Assembly (NCBI GenBank): GCA_963978905.1
Contig: OZ022258.1
Coordinates: 33,913,282 to 33,977,281 of the forward strand
Length of the DNA stretch: 64,000 nt
From: Trichostrongylus colubriformis
Taxonomy: Eukaryota > Nematoda > Chromadorea > Rhabditida > Trichostrongylidae
Direction of reading: 5' to 3'
The position numbers and the translations under genes are program-made. This document shows positions 21,908 through 32,664 of this stretch, in pieces (position 1 is the stretch's first letter; every line of letters starts with the position of its first letter). Under the pieces are notes generated by a model. That model was given only the letters and a program-made list of their open reading frames with translations, had not been told where the DNA came from and did no database searches.

Positions 21908-22649
21908 CAGGGGGTGCCAAAAAAAGTAATTTTGTCTCCTCCACTTTCAACCCCATTTTAGTCGAACTACAGCAAATTATGTTGAGGTAATTTCATCCCC
22001 AGATTCAAGAGCAGACTTCACTCTATCACTATACTCCGTGGCAGCCTTCTGCACGAGCAAGAACGAGAGCGAGGAAAGAGTGAACAGGATGTGTCACCTC
22101 AACTGGGCAAAATCCGAAATTTCGTCGCCCTCGTTCACAACCTTGCTGAGGTCCGTTCACTTTGGGTACCTAAGGGGATTCATACTGAGTGGTGTTCTTT
22201 AAGATCCCGTTTTTTTCTGGGTTTTCAGCGCCCTTCGTTTCTAAGAGCCAAAACGTGACCTTACCACTGAAACCCCTCCGGAGGCGGAATTGAGGCAGTA
22301 AAACGATACTTCGGATCATAGCAGTCTTGTCCAAGCAGCGGGGCTCTGTGACTTCCATGAACCGAAGGGCCAATCCTCAGGAAGCTTCCCACAGAAGACC
22401 TACCACGAAGCCTGGCTTCATCGTTTTACGCGGACCTTGATACTGTAGGTACTCCAAAGCCCGACTGCGCCGAATGAAAGCTCCATACTTTTATAAAGAT
22501 GAACGTAGGGAGCCACAGCTTGTTCCTGCTTTTAGAAGAACATTTCGGGAATATTTTGCCCCAATAGTTTCATTTCTTTCGTTTCTCTATGTTTTGTATA
22601 ATTGGGAGATTTGAGCCGTGGGCAAAATTACTTTTTTTGGCACCCCCTG
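21908..22649. mobile_element. Tc1/mariner-type MITE
   Basis: Perfect 27-bp terminal inverted repeats starting CAGGGGGTGCCAAAAAAAGT, flanked by TA at 21906-21907 and 22650-22651. The 742-bp interior has no transposase. A related inverted phrase (GTCAAAAAAGAGTCACTTTG) occurs at 56454. Confidence 0.85.
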
Positions 22650-22659
22650 TATGCCTTCG

Positions 22660-23360
22660 GCCTTACTTTTCCATTTCGTTTTTGTTGTAGGAATATAACT
22701 TCCTTGAAGTGCCGTTTACTCTCCTATAAAAAATGCGAATACTGTTTTCACCACATTTTGGGTTGTTTCTTTATACACGCGCGTGCGCTATCAAAATGCT
22801 TGACATACTTGCTGGAAACCAAGTGTGCTAATGAGAAATTCCATCATTTTTTGAGGTACATCCCACAGCTACTTTTCCGCTCGCTCAAGAGAATACTTCG
22901 TGGAAAAGCGAGGTGTCTTTTATGCTGCTTCAGGAGAGACATTTCGGCATCGAGAATATTGTTTACTATACAATATCATGTGAGGAACTGTATTTCACAA
23001 GTCCTCACATGACTCGATTATCCAGGTCTTATCCTGTCCACGAGTTGACAATCCACCCGCCCTACCCTTAACCGTTTAGGGTTTACAGGATCGCTCTAGA
23101 AGAAGCAGCGAGCTGTGTGAAACATCCGTGCAGTGCGGATTACCACACGTAGCTGAATCCATAAGATTTTCACTGAATTCTCATCGCCCATATTCTATGC
23201 CTGTCGAAATTTCTTTTGAATGGTGCAGCGGAACGTATCAAGGACTTGCCTATCTCGGCCTTCCATTTTCCCTACGAAAACAGAAGGATGCTAACAAAAA
23301 ATAGGGAAATAGCTGTTAGATAGTGCGATCAGAAATAAAGTTTTTATAGCTAACCAGAGT
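22660..23360. other. No gene recognised
   Basis: A 136-codon plus-strand frame (22602-23012) begins inside the MITE end and has no recognised motif. Nothing else seen. Confidence 0.35.
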
Positions 23361-23600
23361 AAAATGAGAACGGAAGACTACAGTACATCTTGGATTTCTG
23401 TCTCAAGATCCCGAAGCATATCTACGGTTGCACTTACAGTACTGCTATTCACAGGATTCCTTAGATTTAGTGAAGCTAGAACCCTCCATCCAGATGATTT
23501 ATCGCTGGACAATTTAATCTACTTGGTGAATATTTATTTTATTTTATTTATTTATTTGCCAAATCAATATTTTACAGTATGTGGCACCTCATTAGATCAA

Positions 23601-24730
23601 TCATTTCTTCTTCGTCATGGACCTTGCTGCATTCTGCCAATTACACGTATTCAGTACTTTCTTGAACTCATCTCGCCATCTACATTTTGGCCGTCCGACC
23701 CGTCTTCGCGAATACGGGTGCCATTCTGTTAGCTGTTTTGACCACTTGTATTCACTTGATTGAGCCATTTCCCAAGCATAACTCCATTTTCTTTCCATCG
23801 CTTTCTCCACCACTCTTTGATTTTCGTAACTCCACGTAACCATGTATTTGCCTTGCGGTCCCGAAGACGTACTCCTACCATGCGGCGCTCCATCTTTCTT
23901 TGTGCACTTCTAAGCTTGTCTTTTATTGCTCTGGGTAATACCCACGTTTCGGATCCATATAGCATAGCAGGCAATACACACATGTTGAACAGTCGTCGTT
24001 TCCATTTCATTTCCACGTTCTTTGAAGTGAGGAATCCTTCATATCTTAGAAATCTTTTCCATCCAGCGTGAATGCGTTTTGTGATTTCATTGGAGAAATC
24101 GTGATTAAGTGAGATTTCCTGACCAAGGTAAGTGAAAGACTGCATTTGTTCTAGCTGATTATCTCTATAAAGGATCGCTGCTGTAGTCGTTGCCGTAACC
24201 TTCGTCTTTGAAGAATTTATTTTTAGTCCACAGTCTTGAGAGATCCTGTCGAGACTAGTTATCATTTCTTGTAACTCATTCTTCGACTTCGCAATAAGGA
24301 CAACATCATAGGCGAATCGAAGATTGTTTAACCGAACTCCGTTGACCGACAGCCCATACGTGGACCACTCTAGCCCTCGATATGTGCTCAAGTGTGGAGA
24401 TGAATAGCTTCGGCGAAATAGTATCTCCTTGACGAACTCCGCGACTTATCTGTATTGGTATATACTCGTCGCAAAACTGAACTTTCGTTTGGGCCGTGAT
24501 ATAAATCTGGCGAAGTAGCGAAATCATTTGGCTGTGAATTCCTTGTTTTTGCAGAGCATTCCACAGAGCAATCATTTCAACCGAATCAAACGCTTTCTCG
24601 TAATCGACGAAAGCCATGAAGATTTCCAATTGACACTCGTGGCTCCTCTCTATGACCTCTCTGATGGCGTGGATAGGGTGAACCGTGGAGTAACGTTTTC
24701 GAAAGATCGCTGCTGCAGTCGTTGAAAACG
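23601..24730 (-). pseudogene. RTE reverse transcriptase, C-terminal half
   Basis: In order on the minus strand: FRKRYSTV, FVDYEKAFDSVE (motif A), SRGVRQGDTISPKLF (motif B), a frameshift near 24385, LRFAYDVVLIA (motif C), YLGQEISLNHDF, LYGSETW, a second frameshift near 23830, then VGRPKCRWRDEF and a stop near 23601. Motif C is normally FADD; here the second Asp-pair residue is Tyr, so the enzyme is dead by this substitution as well as by frameshifts. Confidence 0.85.
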
Positions 24731-24776
24731 ACTTGATCGAGCCATTTCCCAAGCGTAACTCCATTTTCTTTCCATC
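24731..24776 (+). repeat. 46-bp templated filler at the inversion junction
   Basis: Matches 23754-23799 (ACTTGAT(T/C)GAGCCATTTCCC onward) with about two mismatches in 46 bp, same orientation. It sits exactly between the inverted and non-inverted LINE halves. Confidence 0.8.
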
Positions 24777-24929
24777 CCGCACTGTGAGTGGTAGGGAGTC
24801 TTCATCCATACCGCACGGTGAGTGGTCGGTCTTCTCTCCCTCTCTCGGTGTCGACCCTACCCGACTCACCTCGACACAAAGAAGATACTCCTTGGCCCAG
24901 GAAGCAGTGTAACGGCCGGGTCAAGTATG

Positions 24930-26659
24930 TTCCATCCTCATTTCAGTCTCATTCACTTCGCTACCTTGAATGTAAGAAGACTTTCAACCAGAAACGGCTA
25001 GTTGAACTCCAAGAAGCACTCAAAAGAACATTTTTGGACATTCTCGTGGTTACGGAATTACGATGGAGAGGCACAGGAAGCATTGAACTTGAAGAATCAG
25101 ATTACAAATTCTTTTATGGTGGTCCTGAAGACGCACAAGGACCATCAGGAACCGGTTTCTTCGTGAGTCGACGCATTCTTCCTTTTGTTGATGCTTTTGC
25201 AAGAGAGAACGACAGAGTGTCCCGTTTGGACTTGCGTTTCGATGACAACTTGTATCGGTTTCTGTCGGTATATCTACCTTCGTCGTCTTCGAGTCCAACA
25301 ACAGAAGACGAAGAGTTTAATATATATGTCGAAATGATTCAAGCTGTTATATTTTAAGTCTGAAAGCAAGAACACCTCGTCGTGCGCCAGGAATCCGAAA
25401 GTGGGAAAAGAAACGTCAGATACTTTCAAAATACATCCGGTAATTTTAGGCGGTTTTAATGCCAATCTAGGACGGAAGATGAATCATACAGAAAGTTCTC
25501 TTGGAAGACACACATACGGTAGCTATCGAAACACATCGTGGGCAAATACTCGTAGACTTCTGCGAGGAATTACGACTACGAGCAGTCGCTATTTTCTTCA
25601 AGACCAGAAATGGACGCAAATGGACATGGAGATCCCCAAATAGTAGAACATAAGGTTGTATTGACCATATATTTGCGTGCAGACACCTTCGTTTCAAGAG
25701 CATCAGAACAGGATCGATACAGTTTGAAACAGATCATCGACTCCTCCGAGGTGTACTTCAGATGGACAAATGTAATGCCAGAATAAGAAAGCACCCTCGT
25801 CTCAAGAGTTGTCTAGACCGCGACATGTATCGGATGGAACTAGCGAGAATATGTCCACAAAGGCTTCGAGGGCTGTCGAATAGCTATCAAGAAATTTGCG
25901 AGTACATCAAAAAGGCGGCCAATGTGGCTACTAGACCCTGTGAAACTCGTCAATACCTTTCCACTGAAACTGTTTCACTAATGAGACAAAGACAGCATAT
26001 GAAGAATGAAATGAATTCATCAACAGACCGCCTGGCATACACCGAAACTTGCAAATTGTGAGAAGGATGATAAGAAATGATATTCGTACTCATCACTGCA
26101 ATCTTGTTCAGAAAGCGATCGAATATTGTGGAAGCTTGAGGATGATCCAAAACAAAATGTCAATCGGTCGTCGTCAACCACATCAGCTGCGCAATAATAC
26201 AGGAAAATTATGTCACTCGAGGAACGAAATCAAAGAAGTGATAAGAGAGTACTATGGACAGTTGTACGCCTCACACAGCACAGTGATCTACACTCCATGG
26301 AGGAAGACGAGGATGGTTGTCCGCTTTTTTTCTCCAGTGAGATAGTAGAAGCTTTGAAAAGGACGAGAACTGGAAAAACCCCTAGACACGATCACGTAAC
26401 GACGGAAATGCTACGGTTAGGCACAGAATGTCTTACACCGCTGATCACTGAGCTTTTCAACGAATGTCTCCGGTCCGGATCTGTTCCAGAAAAGATGGCA
26501 GACTCAATAACGATTCTTCTTCATAAAAAAGGAGACACCAGTGATCTCAAAAACTACCGTCCCATTTCACTACTCCCGGTCCTATATAAGTTGCTAACAA
26601 AGGCGATAATTCAACGAGTAGAAAAGATACTAGATAATGGACAACCTCGCGAACAAGCC
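24930..26659 (+). pseudogene. RTE endonuclease and RT N-terminal part (inverted 5' half)
   Basis: Apurinic-type endonuclease blocks: LDILVVTELRWRGTG (catalytic Glu), SGTGFFVSRRI, LSVYLPSSSSSPT, VILGGFNANLG, then IDHIFACRHLRFKS and FETDHRLLRGVLQM. The usual G-D-F-N-A motif reads G-G-F-N-A, losing a catalytic Asp. RT follows: GKTPRHDHVTTEMLRLG, ADSITILLHKKGDTSDLKNY, RPISLLPVLYKLLTKAI, QPREQAG. Frameshifts occur near 25360, 25560-25640 and 26050. Confidence 0.85.
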
Positions 26660-28009
26660 GGTGAATATTAGGAAGTCTAGAACGAATCGAACAGAAAAAG
26701 GAGCGACCACTTTTCTCAATATAGACCCGGAGTCGGAGAATCCAAAAACAAAGAACCTATGCATACAGGGTGATACATAGGCTATTTGTCTTATTTATAC
26801 TCTGTTGAGGATTAAGTTTCCGCGGTTTTTGTTTTCGGATATTCACTTTGTTCCCTTCATCTCTCGACAAGGCTTACATGTGTTTTCAATAGAACTTGTA
26901 CTGTTCTACGAATTGCTGCTATCGGTTTTTTGATTTCTTGGATTGCCAAAATTTTTGAAGTTTGAAGCAGTAAGCTGAAGGCAAGATTAACACTCTCGAC
27001 ACTTCATCTTCCTCGTCTGCCATCGAGATCAAATAATGTATGTGCTTAAGTTTTCGATAGAGCTTTTTCAACTCTAGCGAATGGTACTACCTTTTATTCA
27101 ACTCGCTCATTTTTTGCTGTTTTAAGACTCACAAATGCAGTACACAGCAAAAGTGTGCACTCTCGTTATCTTCTCTTCCTCGCCTGCCATCGAGACTGGA
27201 GAGAATGCGCATATACGCAATCGATGAGCTTTTTTACCCTGAAAGATGGTATAACCCATCTTTTGTATCCTTTCATATTTTAGCATTGAGGAATGAGTTC
27301 TCTTCCTTTTTTCGATTCCGAATTGCGCAATGGGAATGAAGTGTTTTGGCACAATGTCTCGTATAATTTGATAGGAGATTTTTCGCCCTATAAGATTGTG
27401 TTTACGGTTTTTGTTCGAGTTGATTTTTGCCATTTTCATTTAAAAGGAGTGTTAAGTCAACGAAATCCAGCATTTTCGCGCCCAGCACCTCAGCATTTCC
27501 TTCTGTTCTATGTCTTGGTACGATTCACACTTCATCGCTTGAAAATATGTGTCCTTATCGTGTATCACCTGTGTTGTATTGTTTGGTTATGCTGGAACAA
27601 TGATTGATACCCACTGGCTCTGAAATGCTACCGCATTCATAGAGTGCACAGCACGTTCACCCACTCTAAGTTTAATCTTTTCTTATGTCATCGATTCCAT
27701 TTTGAGAGCTATAAGAAAGCTTGTGAGCAAAGAGGCCGAAAGGATGATGGTCGTCAATGGTTTTCAGCTGCTGTTTGTGTTTTACGTTTTTTGTTTGCCG
27801 CTATGTCGCTGAAGAATGTATTTTACGAATGGTATGCAATAGGCCAATGCCGACGACCTCGAATTCGCCCAAGTGTGGACTATAAGAACTTGTGCTTTGC
27901 AGATTTCCTCCTTACTTTATCAGACTATTTCCCAGAAGTGAATAGCAGCAGCATCGACATTGTTGTAGGAAATTGCTGTTAATGTTTATTAGTGAAGAAC
28001 TCTGAGGCT

Positions 28010-28305
28010 TTACTCCTGTACTTGGCAGACGCCGCATGTTTTTTGGCACATGTTTTTCACTGTTTCGCCAAGGCTACTAGTATCATCACAATACTTCTTG
28101 AAGCTCGACTCACAGAGAGTGCCCATGTCTTGGCAAACCTGAAATAATTCTCAACGTGACTCAAGCGATGCACTTGCAGCCGCGGCTATTCCTTGAGGTC
28201 TCACTTACGATGTACTACTAATTGAGTAAACGTCACCTGAGCCATTACTCCTTCTTGAGTGAAGGCATTGAGAGCAATAAAGGCGATGAGCACGTAGAAA
28301 AGCAT
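28010..28305 (-). CDS. Secreted ShKT-domain peptide, copy 3 (two exons)
   Basis: Exon 1 28237-28305, exon 2 28010-28138, intron of 98 bp with TTATTTCAG acceptor (one base different from copies 1 and 2). Both exons match copies 1 and 2 at every codon, giving the same 65-residue six-cysteine product. TATA at 28350-28356 and AATAAA at 27985-27990, both on the minus strand. Confidence 0.87.
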
Positions 28306-28349
28306 CCTTGATTCCGTTGCGGGCCTGTAGCTTCGACAAAACCTGTTCC

Positions 28350-28356
28350 TTATATA
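28350..28356 (-). promoter_or_regulatory. TATA box of ShKT copy 3
   Basis: TATATAA in the same position as in the other copies. Confidence 0.6.
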
Positions 28357-28800
28357 CAGCAACAAACGTGCTGTTTGGTAAAGGTGAGGCTAATCATCGG
28401 ATCTGATTGTTACACCATAGAATAGAGCAAATACAGATTTTCGTTATTCGAGCACTGTTGAAAGTCAATATTAGGGCATATGTAGCAGTTCACCCAGCCC
28501 CGAATTTCCCTTAATTTGGGAAGAGTGTCTGATGGCGACGCTCTGAGAGCACAGAATATTTGTTATGTACGTGTCAATGGATATTGACATATGTACGTGT
28601 TTCAGTTCTCCCGAAATTTCAGGCTCTTCGGTCGGTGCTATGATAGTTCGACTGGTTTCGACTCTCACTTCGAACTTGTAATGCAGATAGTAGCGAAAAT
28701 GCTTCGAAGAATACCGCGCTAATGCTCCTTAGAGATAGGCAGTCTCCTCAACACGTAGGGAAACTTTTTGAGAAATACTACCTAATAAAACGTTCTCCCT

Positions 28801-28845
28801 AAAAATAGTATAGTATAATATTACTATAGTATATTCCGCTGGCAA
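28801..28845. other. U2 palindrome centre; unoccupied Helitron-like target
   Basis: CCCTAAAAATAGTATAGTA then TAATATTACTATAGTATAT. In U1 the same sequence is split between the A and T of GTA|TAA by the 2503-7971 insertion. Confirms its ends to the base. Confidence 0.85.
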
Positions 28846-29535
28846 GCTTAGCATGGCAGGCTTGCACTGTCACTCTTCAAAGGTCAGCTCAAGTGCATAT
28901 CTGTGTGCTGCCGATTAGGTAACGCCGGGAAAACTACAGGCGTCTTTGGCAGATATCAAGCAAGGACTCCATTTCCGCACTGTGCGTGAGGTAGCGGCGC
29001 CTTTCTCACTACATCACCTCCGCTTTTACGTATTTCCCCAGTCTGCAGTAATAAAATGCAATACCACAGTATGGATTGCCTTTTCATTTCGAGGGAGACA
29101 ACTTTATTAGGGTAGTATTTCTTGAACACTTTCCCTGCGTGTTGAAGAGACTGCCTTTCTCTAAGGAGCATTAACGCGGTATTCTTCGAAGCATTTTCGC
29201 TACTATCTGCATTACAAGTTCGAAGTGAGAGTCGAAGCCAGTCGAACTATCGTAGCACCGGCCGAAGAGCGTGCAATTTCGGAGAACTGAAACACGTACA
29301 TATGTCAATATCCATTGACACGTACATAACAAATATTCTGTGCTCTCAGAGCGTCGCCATCAGACACTCGTCCCAAATCAAGGGAAATTCAGGGCTGGGT
29401 GAACTGCTACATGTGCCCTAATATTTACTTTCAACAGTGCTCGAATAACGAAAATCTGTATTTGCTCTATTCTATGGTGTAAGAATCAGATCCGATGATT
29501 AGCCTCACCTTTACCAAACAGCACGTTTGTTGCTG

Positions 29536-29542
29536 TATATAA
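29536..29542 (+). promoter_or_regulatory. TATA box of ShKT copy 4
   Basis: TATATAA, 45 bp upstream of the ATG at 29587. Confidence 0.6.
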
Positions 29543-29586
29543 GGAACAGATTTTGTCGAAGCTACAGGTCCGCAACGAAATCAAGG

Positions 29587-29882
29587 ATGCTTTTCTACGT
29601 GCTCATCGCCTTTATTGCTCTCAATGCCTTCACTCAAGAAGGAGTAATGGCTCAGGTGACGTTTACTCAATTAGTAGTACATCGTAAGTGAGACCTCAAG
29701 GAATAGCCGCGGCTGCAAGTGCATCGCTTGAGTCACGTTGAGAATTGTTTCAGGTTTGCCAAGACATGGGCACTCTCTGTGAGTCGAGCTTCAAGAAGTA
29801 TTGTGATGATACTAGTAGCCTTGGTGAAACGGTGAAAAACATGTGCCAGAAAACATGCGGCGTCTGCCAAGTACAGGAGTAA
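29587..29882 (+). CDS. Secreted ShKT-domain peptide, copy 4 (two exons)
   Basis: Exons 29587-29655 and 29754-29882, same splice sites as the others. Exon 1 is identical to copies 1-3; exon 2 has three third-position changes (GGC to GGT, ACA to ACG, CAA to CAG), all synonymous, so the predicted protein is unchanged. Flanking non-coding DNA of this copy is the most diverged of the four, which makes the unchanged protein notable. AATAAA at 29902-29907. Confidence 0.88.
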
Positions 29883-31270
29883 AGCCTCAGAGTTCTTCAC
29901 TAATAAACATTAACAGCAATTTCCTACAACAATGTCGATGCTGCTGCTATTCACCTCAGGGAAATAGTCTGATAAAGTAAGGAGGAAATCTGCAAAGCAC
30001 AAGTTCTTATAGTCCACACTTGGGCGAATTCGAGGTCGTCGGCATTGGCCTATTGTGCACCATTCGCAATTCGAGATAGTGTTCCAATTAGAGTAAAATA
30101 CATTCACCAGCGACATAGCGGCAATCTTTTCAGGAGTATTTTACAAAAAACGTAAAACACAAACAGCAGCTGAAAACAACTGACGACCATCATCCTTTGG
30201 GCCTCTTTGCTCACGAGCTTTCTTATAACTCTCAAAGGAATCAATGACATAAGAAACAGATTAAACTTAGAGTGGGTAAACGTGCTGTGCGCTTTATGAA
30301 TGCGGTAGCATTTCAGAGCCAATGGGTATCAATCATTGTTCCAGCATAACCAAACAATACAATACAGGTGATACACGATAAGGGCACATATTTTCAAGCC
30401 ATGAAGTGTGAATCGTACCAAGACTTAGGACAGAAGGAAATGCTAAGGTGTTGGGCGCGAAAATGCTCGATTTCCTCGGATTAACACTCCTTTTAAATGA
30501 AAATGACAGAATTCAACTCGAACAAAAACCGTAAACACAATCTTGTAGAGTGAAAAATCTCCTATCCTATCAAATCATACGAGACATTGTGCTAAAACAC
30601 TTCTTTCCCATTGAAAAAAGGAATTGAAAAAAGGAAGAAAACTTATTCCTACATGCTAAAGTATGAAAGGATACAAAAGATGGGTGATATCATCTTTCAG
30701 AGTAAAAAAGCTCATCGAATGCGTATATGCGCATTTTCTCCAGTCTCGGTGGCAGGCGAGGAAGAGAAGATAACGATAGTGCACACTTTTGCAGTGTACT
30801 GAATTTGTGAGTCTTAAAACAGCAAAAAAAGAGCGATTTGAGTAAAAGACAGTACCATTCGCTAGAGTTGAAAAAGCTCTATCGAAAACATATGCACATA
30901 CGTTTTTTGATCTCGATGGAAGACGAGGAAGATGAAGTGTCGAGAGTGCCAATTTTGCCTTCAGCTTACTTCATTTCCAGACGTCATAGATATTAGGCAA
31001 TCGAAGGAATCAAAAAGCAGATGAAAGCATTATGTAGAGCAGAGAAAGCTCTATTGTAAACACGTATGGGCGCTGTCGAAAGATGTAGGAAACATTGTGA
31101 AAATCAGAGAGCAAAAAAACCGCGGGAACTTATTCCTTAACACAATATTCTCCCATCATTATCAACTAACCTGCCTCTTAGCACACACTCACGGTCTTCG
31201 AAGGCTGCACCAAATATTTTTTATCGAGCCTCAGTCACAACAACTAACTACCCATAGCTTTCGCGAAGCG

Positions 31271-32664
31271 GTCGCCTACACAAGATTATAAGTTTCCGAC
31301 GCGGCGCTTGATTACAGTACCCTGTTGTCAGATTAAATGCAATCGCGCACGCACACACCCGCTGCGTTACAGTATACCAAAAACAACTAGTCGATTTCCG
31401 CCTCACTGTGCAGTGAACTGCTAGTGTTTTTCAGTGGTTTCACTTTCACTGGATTGTTCCCACATGGTTTTGAATAAGATATCTGTACCCCTATGACCAG
31501 GAAACTGCGCCACATATAATTTTCCTGAACTGGTTTTCATTTGGAAAATTCTTCTAAGAATTCCTCGTCACGAAAATCACCTTCACCCTTGTCTTTACGG
31601 TAAAGGCGGTTGCTACAAGTAAATCTTACGGTTCGAAGACTGCGTACTGTTTGATTTGGAGTGGAATGCTCGTTAACAGATCCTTTGCTAGTCGTCAAAC
31701 TTTCCTTGAGCTTAGCTTCTCACACAAGCGAGCGTCACTTCGGTTTCTGCTGTTTATGACCACCACACATCAATAATGCTCGAAGATGTGACCTCTTGGC
31801 CAGCGATTTTGTTAAGTCCGCCAAATTCAACGGAAAGACTGGGGTCCACTTCCAGGGTAGATTTCAGTGATACGGCTGCTCCTATGCCCAATGATTGATG
31901 TTATAGATACTGTTGGATACTCCGAAAAAAGTCGTCTTTATAGTGGTATTGCAGGTATCATGATCGATCGTCTTTTTGGGGAGCCGGTTGCCTTTAAACC
32001 ACTGAAAAGCAGTAGCCAGTTTTACCTCATTCAGCTTCGCAAGTACAACCCTATCTATCTAATATACTTGTCCATGTGCTTTGCGCGTTTTCTTTAAATA
32101 ACGGCCATATTACTCGTTGCAGGATGATTATACACAGTCTACAACACAACTATTACACACATTAGAGGATTTATCCTCATCAACGGCAACAAACATAGGT
32201 GATAGTTATTCAAAATATGTACGAAAACTATACCAATGCATTACATGGATTAGGTTCCATCTTGAAGTGCTGCAAAATTTCTGGCAGCTAGTGAAGTCAT
32301 CCTAATAACAGCGAGTTTTCGAACATTTAGTGTCATCTTCCTTCGCAGTATACTTAATTGGACTGGCAGTAACTGTTTTTTTCCTGAGTTTCAGATTAGA
32401 TTAAACCGTACAGTGCTTATCAAAGAGGTCAGGTTATTTAGCGAGTGCCTTACACAAATATCTTATTCAAAACCATGTGGGAACAACACAGAGAAAGTAA
32501 AACCACAGCAAAAACACTAGCAGTTCGCTGCACAGTTTGCAGAAATCAACTAGTAATTTTTACTGTAACGCGGCATTAGTGTGCGTGCGCGATTGCATTT
32601 AATCTGAGGACAGGGTACTGTAATCAAGCGCCCCATCGGAAACATATAATCTTGTGTCGCCTAC
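31271..32664. mobile_element. MULE-like (Mutator-type) element with long TIRs
   Basis: Element 31280-32655 (1376 bp) has terminal inverted repeats of about 200 bp beginning ACAAGATTATA and sharing GCGCTTGATTACAGTACCCT and GTTCCCACATGGTTTTGAAT. The 9-bp duplication GTCGCCTAC flanks it (31271-31279 and 32656-32664), and the empty site is present in U1 at 10112-10120. Long TIRs with a 9-bp duplication fit Mutator-like elements. No transposase is visible. Confidence 0.82.
31867..32305 (+). other. Open frames inside the MULE-like element
   Basis: Two plus-strand frames, 31867-32097 (76 codons) and 32117-32305 (62 codons), with a TCGTTGCAG acceptor-like site between them at about 32121. They might be exons of a captured host fragment. 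No family is recognised and no transposase DDE motif is visible. Confidence 0.25.

Larger units (their letters stand above)
23525..26669 (-). mobile_element. RTE-type LINE with 5' inversion (twin priming)
   Basis: One insertion bounded by the duplication GGTGAATATT (23525-23534 and 26660-26669). The 3' half is on the minus strand (24730 to 23535, ending in an A/AAAT-rich tail); the 5' half is inverted onto the plus strand (about 24790-26659). The breakpoint falls in RT: the plus part stops at QPREQAG and the minus part starts at FRKRYSTV, adjacent residues in RTE proteins. This is the product expected from twin-primed target-primed reverse transcription. Confidence 0.85.
23364..26780 (+). pseudogene. 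Tyrosine-recombinase (integrase-like) gene remnant, split by a LINE
   Basis: The frame from 23364 reads LTVLLFTGFLRFSEARTL then PDDLSLDNLIYLVNI; it resumes in frame after the LINE at 26670 with RKSRTNRTEKGATTFLN and stops at 26778. The FLRFSEA box followed by D-[LI] and I-[RK]-K-S-[RK]-T is box I (with its catalytic Arg) and the beta-hairpin of phage-integrase-like tyrosine recombinases, as in DIRS/PAT, Crypton and related eukaryotic elements. The C-terminal HxxR...Y part is absent: palindrome U2 begins near 26790. Which class it comes from is undecided. Confidence 0.55.
26790..28813. repeat. U2 palindrome, left arm (copy 3, short form)
   Basis: Same orientation and content as copy 1, beginning near the mariner-like edge TTAAGTTTCCGCGG at about 26811. 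Ends at the palindrome centre TAGTATAGTATAATATTAC. Lacks the 270-bp extension. Confidence 0.9.
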
